Below, in pieces: positions 10,731 to 24,200 of a stretch of DNA of 64,000 nucleotides; position 1 is the first letter of the stretch, and every line of letters begins with the position of its first letter. Where the stretch lies: contig JAIXMO010000001.1 of NCBI GenBank assembly GCA_025677825.1, positions 1,054,001-1,118,000 on the forward strand. Reading direction: 5' to 3'. The DNA comes from Helicostylum pulchrum. Lineage: Eukaryota > Mucoromycota > Mucoromycetes > Mucorales > Mucoraceae. Both the position numbers and the translations under genes were made by a program. The notes beneath the pieces are model-generated. The model saw nothing but the letters and a program-made list of their open reading frames with translations, had not been told where the DNA came from and did no database searches.

Positions 10731-13700
10731 GCTTCAACAGTAATACACAATAAAAAAATTCTATTTGCACACGAGTAAAATTGATTGTAAATGGTATTAT
10801 ACTTGCTCTAGCACGTATTTTTTTTTTTTTTGGTGGAGAAAAAGAAAAAAATTTCCTATCGAGACAAACATATTTTTTTTTCGTGTTATATAATTTCTTT
10901 TTATCCATTATAGTTCAAAGATTTAGTTTCTAGTCATGCGAGCCTTCGATCTGATGACAAGTCTAAATTTACCTACAAAACCATATTTGTAGTGTCAAAT
11001 TATTTATACTTTTTGATGTGTTGTCTAGTTGTTACCCAAGCATATCAGTCTCTTGGGTTTAATATTTTCTCACAGTATTCATTCATAAATAAAACTGTAA
11101 AAAATTCCAGCAGTATATAACCAAGATTTTTTCTTTCTCGAAACTTTAAGTTAATACATATTAAAGTACTTTCGTCCTGGATAGTAAACTGCGGTATAAT
11201 AGTAAAAAATCGAAAAATCTAATCAATGCGATACCATAAATGCATTTATGGTAATTCAGGGATTGTTATTGTATAAAATAAGGTAATTTACCTCAACAGG
11301 TATTTCGGTAGCACAAGAGTAGATGCGGAATTATCTCTATCTGATTTGACCCTCTTCGCAAGAATTCAGTAAGTACTGATATTTTAGGTGGTATCAATGT
11401 ACAAGAAAGCAAGTTTTTCTTTCATATAAATATTTACCCATGTGCGAAAAAAAAAGCAGCATCGTATAATGTATCTTCCTTTTCTTCTTTTAAGCAGATA
11501 TATATTTATATAATATACCCATCTTTCAAAAGAAGCTTTTCATGTGATATGCTGGTGCAAACGGATGCGGTTTGCTTAAAGCTGTAATAATCACAGAAAA
11601 TAAAAAGTGAATGCACCACACTATTTAATCGACCGTGTAAATTGACCGTGTATCGATAATTCCCCTTTTTTTGCTATCTAAAATGGATAGCGTCTCTTGT
11701 GAAGAAGCAAGCTGCATTTTCTAGTGTAAAAATTTTAATGAAGAGAATGAAAAGATGAAAGAAGCCGAAATTTTTTACAGAAGTGCCCCAAGTATATTCA
11801 ACATGTACAAAAAAAAAAATTAAAAAAACGCGAAAATAACAAAAATGTGAAGAGAGATATCTTATTAAACTCGTGTAACAAAGAGAAGATCTTACCTTCC
11901 AGAAAAATAATGTCGATGATTCCAAAAAAAACCCCTATTATTTAAACTGGACGGTTCATCACATTTAGATACATTCACAATTTCAATATAGAAATTATTG
12001 TAGATTTAAATAAAGTATTTAGACTTTGACATTATATCCTGCTAGTTAAATCGTTTGGCATAGTTGTGGCACACAATAACATTGTCTCTTAAAAATAACA
12101 TTACTTTTTGTAATTGCAAATTTTTTTTTTTTGCATATCTGGTACAAACTTGTTCTACATTACCGGGTAAAAAAAAGTGCTTTACTAATTCTTTACTACA
12201 CATGCAATTGCTGCGATGATGTGACCAAGTACGGGTGTCTTTTATAAATTATACTTATCTATCTCTGATCCGAGGTTAAAACACATGCAAACTTTTACGG
12301 ATAGTTCGAGGCAAGTAGTACAGAATAAGATTTAGATATCTCGAACGCTCCACTTGGATCCTGAATGTATTACTAAAATAAGTTATCAGCATTGAGTAGA
12401 TCAACCACTAAAAATGAGGCATTTAAATTTTATGAATACTTTTTGACTTTTATAATGGTGCTAAGAAATGGCACATTATTATATGGTTAGTTCTACAGAA
12501 TAAAATCAAAACTTGGATTTAAACGTTTATAGTATCAGTATATGTTATGTATATTATTTAGAAATTGACGTTCTGGTAAAACAATTTTTGGGACAAGTCA
12601 ATTTACATGTGTCTTTCTCTGTTTAACACTTATAGAAAAACGAGAATAGCGAGAAAGATTCCTTTTATGCATACATTTATCTCGCTACCATTTTCTTCCT
12701 CACTGCATTGGTACCACTAACTATCTCTTTTAAAAATATCGATCCACCACAAGCTTTTCCCGCCCCTTTTTTTTTAACAAAAAAGGGGGATACGGCCTAT
12801 GGTTACTTTAGGAGTAATCAGACTTACTAGGTTTATTTCGTATACCATAGTCGAAAATTCACTAAGCATAATTATTTGACCCTGATTTAAAGTTTGAATT
12901 AGTGATGCTTGGGATTTTTGCTTTAGTGATTCTAATAAGTTCTGTACACAAATAATCACTTCAATGAGTAACAGAAACCTTCCCCTCCCCTCCATAAAGC
13001 CGTGAGTGTTAGGAAGTATAGAAATAATTCAATTAGGATTATAGTAAACAGTTGATACGAGGCTTCTACAGGAAAGAGTTCGGTCATACGATGTACAGTT
13101 GTGTTTTTCAACAATTTTTTTATTTCAAGTTCAATTTATGTGTTCAATTGGTAAAGCAACTAGTCAAATATTCGGGGGGAAATATAGTACATCTTTAAAA
13201 AGAACAATTATTTATGCGATATTTGTTGAAAAAAAAAACCCTATTGATTTATAGGAACATCACACCATATATTTTTCAGGCTTGAAATTTAATGTCTTCG
13301 GATGAATCAGCTGATTTACATTATAGCACACACAATAAAGTAGATCGGCTCGAGCATTTTTTGTTTTTACGTTTACGATTTCTTTAATTTAATCCTTACG
13401 CATGAGACATATTATAAGGAATACGAGCATACCTTTAATAGTTTCTAAAGTCATTGGCTCTAGAGCATGTGGTGATACACATCATTTTTTAAGATTAGGT
13501 ACAACAAATAAAAAATTACGCACGGTCAGTATATTTTTGTTGAAAAGATCTAATACAAGTTTAGTTGTAGAATATATTTTCCCTTTTTTTTTCTTTTTTG
13601 TTAAAAAAACCCCATTATTTCAATTGAAGGTAAACGTTTAATGAGTTTCATAGAATGTAGAAAAAAAACCCATTGTCATTAATTGCTATATTTATTTTTC

Positions 13701-14040
13701 ATGTGAATCAATAAAAGAAAATACCCCTCACACTTTGTATCCCTACAACGTTTCTCAATCACATACCTTTTATAGAAATTCGGACTTAAAGAATTGGTTC
13801 TTTTTCTGCACACCGAAACGTTAAATTCTGTGGAACGAACAAACCAAGCTTTCTATTCTTAACATTTGTAAGAACACAAGAAGGAAATAAATGTATATAT
13901 ATAATTGCTTAGCACATTATTACTTTTTTTTCCCTTAAAACATAATTCTATCATTTTACAAACAATAATATACATAACTTATTACAAATAATAATCTCCA
14001 TTCTTTTTAACGCCCCCACTAACAAATAACTACTCAATCA
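10731..14040. other. Long region without a recognisable gene; promoter of copy A at its right end
   Basis: 3.3 kb of AT-rich sequence without a supported gene; the longest open frames are under 85 codons and look random. From about 13440 to 14040 the sequence is recognisably homologous to 28110-28693, the flank of the second copy of the downstream gene. It is therefore the 5' part of the duplicated segment. Confidence 0.5.
13440..14040 (+). promoter_or_regulatory. 5' flank/promoter of membrane protein copy A, homologous to 28110-28693
   Basis: Blocks shared with the other copy include attggctct…catgtggt (about 13452), catgtgaatcaataaaag (about 13700), acaacgtttctcaatca (about 13746) and the 60 bp before the ATG (taacgcccccactaacaa). 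The blocks are separated by substitutions and indels, so these short conserved islands are candidate cis-elements. Confidence 0.6.
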
Positions 14041-17000
14041 ATGCAGCACCAAACGCATGATCGTGATGTAGTCGTATCTGAAGGTGCGGAATACTATCAC
14101 ACTTCTGAAGACCAGCGTGGTCTTCGAGACGACGAACAGATGGAAGAATACTCTGAAAAGGCTGCTCCTCCTCCAAAACGTCGTTTCTATAAAACAAAAA
14201 AATATTGGATCATTTGTTCAATCCTGACAGTAATCATTGTAATTGTTGCTGTTGTTTTGGCTCTCTTCGTTATTTTCCCTAAAATTGCTCAATCGTTAAT
14301 GAACAAGTCCAAGATCGATGTTACTGCTGCCGGTATTACATTCGTCAAACCTGAAGCTTTAAACGATGCTGTTTACGCCAAGCGTGATGCAGATAACATG
14401 AACTCTACCTTTTACATGAACATGGAAAGTGATCTTTCCAACACTGGTCCTTTCCACGCCTCAATCAAGTTTCAAAATCCTATTCAAGTTCATTACGAAG
14501 ATAAGTATCTTGGTGATATCTTCCTCTACGACGAAACAAAGATTGCCGGCGGTAAAGGAAAATTAAATGCTGTTACTCCTTTCTTGATTCGTGACGACGC
14601 TGCCTTTGCTGAATTCTCCAAGACCATGTTGGCCGTAGATGAATTTAGATGGACTCTTAAAGGAAAGCTTGATATCACTGCTCTTTCTAGGTAATAGTTT
14701 ATTTTTTATTTACTTAATACTCCACAGAAACATTGAACAATGAGTAACATTTTTTTTCTTTCTTATAGAACGGCCACTGTAGACCTTAATAAAGAAATTG
14801 TATTAAATGGTAGGTTCCACAAATCAAACAATGATTATTTTTTTTAAAAAAAAAGGGTGTGCTAACTTTCCTTTTTTAGGTATGAATGGATTCCCTAACG
14901 TTAAGATTGATTCTTTCAATCTTCCAGGTGATGATCCCAATGGCGGTATCCTTGTCGAATTAGGAACTGTCTTGGAAAGTCCTTCCCCCATTGGTGTCCA
15001 ACTTGGTACAATCAAGCTTGCCATTGGTTATGATGGTGTTAACCTCGGTGTTGTTTCTGCTGATGGTGTTACACTCGCAAAGGGTGAAAATAAGATCCTT
15101 CTTAAGGGTACTCTTGTACCTCATAATGATACTGTATCCTTGCAAAAGGTTGGTGTTCTTTTCTCCAACTACCTTGCTGGTACTGTCTCAAACACCACTG
15201 CTGTTGGTTTATCTTGTGCTCCTGATGGTGTCAACCCTATTGGATGGCTCTCTGAAGGTTTCAAGACTGTCAATCTTAATGTCGCATTAGGTGTCCCTGA
15301 ACCTTTGAAGATTATCAACAGTGTCAGTATGGGTTATCTTGACTTAAAGTTTGATCCTGCTACTCCCTATTCACCTGTTGCCAATGCTCCTGAAGTCACT
15401 GCCGGATTCCAAATGCCTTTCGGTTTCTCTTTAAATATTACTGAGGTTTCTCAAAGTATTACTCTTGGAATTAACTCTACTGCAGATAAGACAACAAACT
15501 TTGCTGTGATGGACGTTCCTTTTGTTCCTGCCGTCAGTGATCAAGCTGCTGGTACCATCAAATTTGCTTTGGCCAATACTGCTATTGCTGGTATTACTGG
15601 TCAAGAGAGTACTTTCAACGAATATACTTATGCTTTAACTTCCTCTGCCAATTATACCTTTATGGTTGCCGGTAGTGCCACAACTAAAGCCAACACTCCT
15701 ATTGGTCCTATTGTCTTGACTGGTGTTAACTTCACTGTTCCTACTTCTCTTCAAGGTCTTAGCTTCTTGAACAGCACTGCTACAGTTATTAACTCACTTG
15801 ATGTTACTGGTGGTACCACTGCTGGTTTATCTCTTGCTATTGACGTCTCTATGGGTAACCCCTCTGATTTCAGTATCTCTACTGGAGATGTTGTTTTCGA
15901 TATGGGTGCTAGCGGTACCACTCTTGGTCTTGTCACTTTGAGCAACCTTACCTTAACTCGTGGTGAGAACAAAGTTTTAGCTGCTGCCTCTTTCGATCCC
16001 AAGTCATCTGATGTCGGACAAAACCTTTTGAGTACTTTTGTTATGGGACAAGACAATGGTGTTGATATTCTCGGTCGTGCTGACTCTACCAACATTGCTT
16101 CTCTTGCTTCTGGTTTAAGTGCCATCAGTCTCGGATCTACTCTCCCTGGTCTTAAAACTGCTTTAATCCAAGGATCTTCTTTGATTGTTAATGCTGATAC
16201 TCTTACCACTAGCATTGTTGGTGTCAAGGTTTCAATTGCCAATCCTTTCACTGCTGGTTTATCTATCTCAAAGGTTGTTTCTGCTGTTACTTTCGGTGGT
16301 ATGCCCATTGGTAACATTGACCAAGATATTTCTAGTAACCCATTCGTTATTGGAGGAAAGTCTACTGCTGAATCTTTCCCTCTCAGTATGTCCATGAACT
16401 TGGAACCCGGAGCCGTTGCTTTATTGATGCGTACTCTTGCTGTTCAAGCCAATTTGGATACTCGTTCTCTCGATGCTTTACTTACTTTAGGTGGCTTTGA
16501 AATCGATGGTCAAGAAAACATTGAAGCTGATCCTGCTCTCTTTGAAAACTTTGATATCTCCAAGTTTGTCATGGACGCTATGGCCGCCTTGAAGGTTGAT
16601 CTTTCTCTTTCTTCTACATTAGCTATTGGTGAGTATGTTAACGATTTAGCCTTCTCTCAAGCTGGTGTTGCTGTTGCTACTGACAAGTCTGTTACTGCTT
16701 TAATTCCTATTGTTGGTCAACCTATCGTTCAACAAATTGTCGATGGTTCCGTTCTTGGTTTTGAAACTGTTATTATGTCTAATGTCACCGAATCTTCTTT
16801 CAGTGTCCAAATGAAGGGTAGTATTACCGGAACTGGTCCCATGGCTGCCACTATTCAATTCCCTACACCTCTTACTGTTACATGGCAAGGAAAGGTTATT
16901 GGTAAAGTCAGCATGGCCGATATTGTTGCTAAGCCTGTTGTCGGTGCTGAATTCGATGTCCCTGGTGTTTTCACTGTCGAAAACTCTGATGATATGGCTG

Positions 17001-19149
17001 AATTTGCTGCCTACTTGATCAATAACCCTGAGTTTGTTTGGGATATTACTTCTAGTGACGTCAGTGTCAATGCTCTTGGTTTCACCTTCACCAACATTGC
17101 TCTTCACAAGATTGTCACCTTAGCTGGTGCCAGTGGATTCAAGGATGCTGTTTCTGTTACTGCCTTTGATTTACCTGCTAACGATCCCGACGGTGGTATT
17201 ACTCTCAAGGTCAATACTGTTATCAAGAACCCTAGTCAAGTTGGTTTCAACCTTGGCGGTGTTGGTTTCGAAAACTACTTTGATGGTGTTTACCTCGGTC
17301 CTCTTTTATCTGACGGACCCGCTATCTTTGCTCCCAGAACTGCTTCTAATGTTCCCATGAAGGGTCGTTTGGTTCCTCAAACTACTCAAGAAGGTATTGT
17401 TGCTATTACCAAGGTCTTTGGTCACTATCTCTCTGGTAACTCTTCGTCTCTTACTGTTAAGGGTTCATCTGGTTCTGGTTCTGATGGTCCTGTCAGCTGG
17501 CTTTCCGCTGCTTTCAAGACTCTTTCCATTGAAAATGTTATCTTACCTGGTCCTGAGGTTATTCCCGAACTTATTCCTTCCATCGAGATGAGAAATATTC
17601 AATTAGATTTCACTAAGGATCCTTGGGCTCCTCCTGCTAGTTCTACCAAGGTTGAAGCTCAACTTAATAGTCCTTTCGGTTTCCCTATGGGCGTCTCTTC
17701 ACTTAACATGAAGGTTGCTGCTACTTATGATGGTCATCAAGTTGCTACTCTCGATGTTCCTGATAATGCTGCTACAACCAGTCCTACTGGTCTTGTCACT
17801 ACTGGTTTCTCTGATGTTCCCTTCAAGGTCTCTAACAAGCAACTCTTTGCTGGTTTTGTTCAACTCTTGACTGCTGGTCCCAGTGTTACTTTTGGTTTAG
17901 AGGGTGCTGCTAACGCTGTTGCTCAAACTGCTGTTGGTACTTTAATGCTTCCTGGTGTTACTTTCAATGTTCCTACTACATTAAAGGGTAAATACATATA
18001 AAATTTATAAAGGAATTTAAACATTTAACTAAATTATATATTTAATCTTTAGGCTTCGCTAACTTTAACAGTAGAGCAAAGGTTGTCTCTCTTAAAGTTT
18101 CTGGTGCTACTCTTAGCTATGTTATTGTTTCTCTTGTTGTAGAACTTGAGAATCCTTCAGATGTTACTATTACTATCGGCGATATCAACTTTAATGTTCT
18201 TTTACCCAAGTTCGATAATGCCGTTATCGGTATGGTCTACATGAAGGACACTGTAATCCCTCCCGGTGTCAAGTCATATACTGCTACTATGCATTTAGGT
18301 GAAAAGGCTACTGATCCTATTGCCGTTGGTTACATGCTTATCTCTTACTTGGGTAATGCGCCTGTTGACTTGATCATCCAAGGTACTGAAACATCCACTA
18401 CCATCGCTCCTCTTGCTCCCGCTTTATCTACCGTTAAGCTCTTATCTTCTATCAATGGTATTGAAGCCGGCTTAATTAGAGGCATTGGAATCTACGGTGA
18501 AATGGGACCTATGACAAGTGAACCCTACCAATCTTTTGTCAACATGACTCTCTTTAACCCATTGGATACTCCTTTTGCTATTAAAAAAATCAGTGCTGTT
18601 TCCACAAAAGATATTGTATGTAACGCTGTAGGTGATATATACGTTGGTAAAGACAAACCTGCCGGTACTATTGAACATACGTTTGATGAACCTTTGGTTA
18701 TTCAACCTGGTCAAGAACTCTTTGTTGATGGGCTTATTGTACAACTCACTGAAGATGTCGGTTTAAGTCTCTCTATTCTTCTTGGTGACAAACTCTTGAA
18801 CATAACCCAAGTAGCTGAAGTTTATGTTGGTGATGGTTTCCATGTTGAAGCTATGACTTACGCTCAAATGAATGTTCCATTTACTGCTTATGTTCCTAAT
18901 ATTACTGATGAGCCGGAGCTGTCTACTTGTATGGCAGGAGAAGTTGTTCCATCTGCTCTTAATGGAACTACATCTGCATCTCCTATTCCCACAGCTACCG
19001 CTGAAGTATCCCAATCCACCGAAGCTCCCGTCCCTACTGAAGCTCCTACTGAAGCACCAGCTCCTACTGAAGCACCCGCCCCTACTGAAGCACCTGCCCC
19101 TACTGATGAAGAGCCAGCTCCTACTCCAGAGGCTGCACCTGCTGCTTAA
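14041..19149 (+). CDS. Large single-pass membrane protein of DUF3712/LEA-like type, copy A, 1631 aa
   Basis: Exons are 14041-14690, 14769-14809, 14880-17987 and 18053-19149, in phase throughout. The cytoplasmic N-terminus has a basic stop (PPPKRRFYKTKKYW), and one membrane span covers about residues 59-82. The rest, about 1500 residues, lies outside the cytosol. It is built of repeated β-rich modules with recurring motifs such as LPGDDPNGGI/LPANDPDGGI, PFGFSLN/PFGFPMG and VKLLSSINGIEAGLI. This fits fungal DUF3712 proteins, which resemble LEA-2 lipid-transfer-like folds; function is unknown. N-glycosylation sequons are common. The tail is a (PTEAPA)n Pro/Thr/Glu/Ala repeat. Codon use is strongly biased to C/T-ending codons, suggesting high expression. 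It is near-identical to the gene at 28694-33783. Confidence 0.85.
19020..19145 (+). repeat. (PTEAPA)n-coding repeat at C-terminus of copy A
   Basis: Imperfect 18-bp coding units (cctactgaagcaccagct type). Copy B has one 18-bp unit fewer, which accounts for the 6-residue difference between the two proteins. Confidence 0.8.
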
Positions 19150-19790
19150 CCTGATCCATTAACATGCCTTGATATTTACTGTTAGCTTGATCTATTTTCC
19201 TCTATTCAATTACATATTAATAACAAACTAATACTATCATATAACTTCTTCGATTTTTCTTTTTAATATATTATACTGAATTTCATTTTTTTTTTTTTTA
19301 ATAAATAATTATTCTGTACTTTTATACTCTTCTGACTTATATTGTATAATACTTGCGCAATTTATTAATTAATAAACCGTATGCATTTCCTTAATAATTT
19401 AAGATCTTTTCTTTTTGTATTGAGTGTAACTGCTTAAGTAAAACTTATGAGCGGTGGGAGGAACTAAAGAAAGAAAAAAAAAAAAGAAAAAGACAAATAA
19501 AAAAAAAGTGAAAAGAGAAAGTTGAAATATTAAGTAGATATCTGAAGAGATGCAGATGAGATATAGAAGAGGTAAAATTGTATGTATTATAGATATATAT
19601 GACAACATAATGAACAAAATAAAAGCTTCTTAAATCCGTTAGTTTTGTTCGTTATAAGCGGTCTCTTGGTTGCACTCATTTAGAGTTACATTTTATTTTT
19701 CTTTTCTTCCCACTCTACTTTTTTATTTTACTGATACATAATTTGTTAATATTATAAATAGAACACCTGAATTACTGTCCTAACACCGTC
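19150..19790. other. 3' flank of copy A; purine-rich tract
   Basis: The first ~140 bp (tgatccattaaca…, ctctttttaatatatta) is homologous to the region after copy B at 33784-33930, so the duplicated unit includes the 3' UTR. A purine-rich tract lies at 19465-19520. No gene is seen. Confidence 0.5.
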
Positions 19791-19804
19791 ATTATGTAAA
19801 TATT
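19791..19804. repeat. Target-site duplication, left copy (LINE)
   Basis: attatgtaaatatt is repeated exactly at 25564-25577, directly after a poly-A run. This is the signature of target-primed reverse transcription. Confidence 0.85.
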
Positions 19805-19885
19805 CTTTCCGCTATACATAACTTTTGTATAGTTTTAAAAAGCCGATATTTTTATTTTATAATTACTGATAAACCAACAGCGAAT

Positions 19886-21289
19886 TTGACACCATTTTCC
19901 CAAACCTCTATCAATAACACTTTGTCTAATAATCCTAGTAGTTATGATCTCACTGAACCATTACTTTTACAGTACAATAGTTCTAATTCTATAGAATTAC
20001 CTCCAGCTCGTAAAAGATTTCGACTCAATCAACGACAATCTTATATCCCCACCGCAGTATCAATGGGTCCTACAACCACTAAACGTAACGATAGTAAACT
20101 CATGTCTACACCTAGTTCTAAGAATAAGTCCCACTCTGCTATTTCTAAAGACAACATTATCCTCAACAAAGGACGTAATCTCGTTAACACGACTTTGCAA
20201 TCCGATATGGATTATCTGCATGTGCAAACTCCTGAATGAATTCTCAGTATCACTTCTAAAATCAGGGTTATTCAATCAACTCTCACTACTGTACTGGATC
20301 AAAATAAAATTCTCACTCAACAGGTCAACTCCTTTTCTGAGACAGAACTTTTACTTCAACAAACTCGACAAGAACTTTTATCAGCCCAACAGGAGATTCA
20401 ATATCTCAAGGAACAATTGGCCACTGCGAAAAGTGTCGGACCCACACAACTATCGGAATTCTCATTAGGTACCAATGATTTTGACTTCGGTACCAGTGAT
20501 TTCCCGGCAATGACTGCCTCACTCCCTCCCCTTCCACTGGGATCTTCTCAATCGCAATGGGCCAAAGGAAGTCCTACCATTAACATTAAAACGAAAACTT
20601 TGCCCCGTATTCGTAAAAACAACACTATCACTCCTCGAAAAATTGCTAACTACGTTAGAGCTTTTGCACTCCCATCAACCAATCAAGGTTTCCAATATCT
20701 ATACTTACCCGCTCGACGTAAATATCCCATTAAAGAAATGCGTTCGCGTTTATCAGGGCTTGGATTAGAAAAGTATCGTCTTATCCATATTCATTATCCC
20801 GACTCAAATGTAGTTGCTATCTTATTACATAATGACTACATCATGACCGCTACCAACAAACTCGCCCAGCATCAAATTACGCCTATTACGGATTTTGACC
20901 CTCTCTCTCCTTCAATATTACGTGATCCCAAGTACAAGGATATGGAAACCGCTCTCCGTGTAGAAGTAATAGCAGAATTACATTATCAACGTTCTCTCCA
21001 AATTGTTAACCGTCTTCGCGCGCCTTTAAATATCGCAGTCGCCTGAGATTTTTCTTCTCAAGGCTGGATACTGAAAACCGATCTTCAAGGGCTTATCTCG
21101 TCAAACCATACTCAACCTCCAGCTGATAGCATGGAAACCAATGAAGTCTCTCAACCCCAACACAACAATGCATCAATCTCTATCTATACTGATGATATGG
21201 ATCAGGATGACATTTCCACTATCCCCGATAGAACCTCAGTTACTTCTACACCTTTAACCGTTTCAGATAAAGCGGCCATTTCTCATTAG
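19886..21289 (+). pseudogene. LINE ORF1 (RNA-binding/gag-like), two in-frame stops
   Basis: One continuous frame of about 468 codons, interrupted by TGA at 20237-20239 and 21044-21046. The flanking frame is open and coding-like on both sides, and both stops could be CGA to TGA changes. The middle (about 20260-20430) is rich in Gln/Glu/Leu and predicts a coiled coil (LLQQTRQELLSAQQEIQYL), common in LINE ORF1 proteins that trimerise. The following 200 residues may be an RNA-binding domain. No zinc knuckle was found. The true start is unclear. Confidence 0.75.
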
Positions 21290-21293
21290 AGAG

Positions 21294-24200
21294 ATGTCCG
21301 ACATCCCCAATATTAATAATACTATGTCCCTCTCTTCTACTCCTGCTAATTTACAAATATGCTCTCTTAACTGTAGAAGTATTACTAAGCCTTCACAACC
21401 TGATGTTAGTTCTGACTTCATTCGGTATCTTCGTCTTAACTGTTATGATATCCTATGCTTACAAGAAACTCATGTCAATGGTATGCAAACTGAGCTCACT
21501 ATGAGTATAAAATTTCAATCAACATCCTCCATATGGTCCACACATTGTGGAATTATCTCTCTCAATCCGTCAATCCTTTTGGAATCGCTCTTTATTACTC
21601 TAGATCAACGCATTATTGCTTGTCAGGTTACACATATCAACGGACTATTTCCACCCACCACTATCATTAATATATATGCTCCAGCACAATATGGTCCGCG
21701 TAAAATCTTTTTCGATTACGTTATGCAATTACCTATCTTTCAAGACGAAGAACTCTATCCCTTTTCATCCACACCAGACTCTCTTATGCCAGTTATACGT
21801 CCTATGCTAGTTCTAGGTGACTTTAATTATAACTCATCTTCGTATACATCAGATAATACAAATTACACTAATGATACCTTCTCTTCTCCCTCTAACTAAC
21901 CTAATACAGACTCCATCAGTAACCATTCCTCACAACGCTTATGGCATGAATTCTTGAATAGAAACCTCATGGAACGTACTCACTCTCGCGATTCAGAATC
22001 GTTTGTACCCACTTTCCGCCGAGGTGCATCTTCTAGTACTATTGATTATATTTTTGCCTCGCCTATTTTAGCTCAACAACTCATTGAATCTAAAATTGAG
22101 TCCATCAACTCTGAATGGACTGATCATGCTACCCTTTCCGTTACCTTCAAATTTATCTCCTCTCGCCAAGGAACTGGAATGTGGCGAGCAAATCCTCAAC
22201 TACTTCGGAACCCATATTTTATCTCTTCTTTAAAGCAAAAGATCGAATCTTTCTTCCTTGAAGATTCCACCAGCTTACTTTCCAACCAAGAAGCATGGGA
22301 TGCCATTAAACTAATTACAAAACCACCGCTCAAAGTATCAGTCGACATAAACGATCCTGGCAACAGCGATCTTTAAAACGTCTCCAAAAAAAACGAAACT
22401 CCTTTCTTCGATCATACAAACTAACTACTATCATTAATCCACGTCTCCCAGACATAGAGAATACAATAGCTAAAATTCAAAAGGAACTAGTCGAGACAAA
22501 AGCTCTACGGTCATGCTGTAAGTGGCGTGAGCTTGGCGAAACATCAGCCGGATAATTAAAGCGGACTATTACCGCGCGGTCTATTAAAAAGAATATCACT
22601 TCGCTTTAACACCCTGACCTCAACAACCAACTCTGTCACCAGCCCTCGGAACTTCAATCAGCAGTTTCATCATTCTATCAACAATTGTACCGACCGGATC
22701 CAGTCGATACAACTTCCGTCTCTGCCCTTCTTCAGACTATACCACTCAGTGATCGTATCCCAGTACCGAAACATCAATCTATTACTAAAGACTTTACTAT
22801 CGATGATATACGGGAGGGCGCTAACCGAGCCCCCACTAAAAGCAGCCCAGGTATGGATGGTTTATCATACGAATTTATCTCTCTTTTATTATCTATATCC
22901 AAGGTAGCATCTATAGCAACTTCGGTCTTTAACGATGCTCTAACATTAGCTATATTCCCTGTAAGTTGGTCCTCTACCTGTATGTGCCTCCTCCCAAAAA
23001 AAAGGCGACCTCACTAACCTTCGAAACTGGCGCCCAATATCATTAATAAACACCGATGCTAAGATATTCACAAGATTGCTCAAAGCTAGACTGATGCCTC
23101 ATTTATCCAAAATTATCAGCACTCAACAAGCAGGATTCATGTCAGGTCGATTTATCGCAAAACATGGGGTTACTCTCCAAACCGTTAAAATGTTGGCTAC
23201 TTCCCAAAAATCTTCTTCAATAGCTCTCCTTCTTGATCAAGAAAAAGCTTATGATCGTATTCATCCAGAATATCTTTCGGCGGTAATGACTGGATTTGAT
23301 ATACATACATCTATAATAAATAGCATTATTTCACTTTTCTTTTCTACACAGATTCAAGTTAATGTAAATGGACATATTACCAACACACCTTTCACCCAAC
23401 TCAGAGGACTTCGCCAAGGGGATCCACTCAGTCCTCTACTATTCAACATTGCATTCAATCCTTTTATTAGATCAATACACCAAAATGAAACGTTTCAAGG
23501 ATTTAATCTTCAACAAGAAGCCCCTCCTCCACCCCACCTAAATCACCATATACCACCAAATCCCATCAAAATATTAGCTTACGCAGATGATACTTTGGTT
23601 TTTTAAAGTATCCAAACGATTTCAATCTACTTCAAGAAGCAGTCAATATTTATTCTGCTGCCTCTAACTCTCTTTTGAATTATAACAAATCACAAGCTCT
23701 CTCTCTCTCTCTCTGGTGCTATCCACACTAACTGGCAACACACCTTAAACGCATCCAACATCACCACCTGGCATGACCAGCATTCCCCTTCACCATTAAT
23801 CTACCTTGGCTTTGCTATATGCTCCAACGTAAAACAACGTAATTTATATTTCGATCAACTCTGCTCTCTTATTCGAAAGAATTGCTTTATACACCAGCAA
23901 CGGTAATTATCTATTCGTGGTAGAGCCACAATACTAAACACTTTAATCTTTTCTCGTCTATGGCACGTCATGCGCCTATTTATATTCACCAAAGCTCAAC
24001 TTCTCACTATACGTGGTATTGGCACTCAATTTATTAATCACAATATTTTCCCTAGATTAGCTTTCGACACTCTTCAAATAGGTCGGTCCAAAGGCGGCCT
24101 TGGTATCCTCGATCCGGTTAAACAGCAAAATGCCCTTCAATGGCGATGGGTTCGACCTCTACTAGTCTCTGATAAATCACCAGTAACCCCCTCACGCTCT

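Noticed and set aside
12774..12995. 73-codon minus-strand frame in the gene-free 10.7-14.0 kb region
   Set aside because: No homologous motif, no neighbouring exons and no coding bias strong enough to support a gene.
15751..16395. 214-codon antisense open frame (and its twin at 30403-31047) inside the membrane protein genes
   Set aside because: It is the mirror of a repetitive, strongly codon-biased real exon; it has no independent coding features and recurs only because the gene is duplicated.
16700..17107. 135-codon antisense open frame, repeated at 31352-31759
   Set aside because: Shadow of the same exon; no start context, introns or domains.
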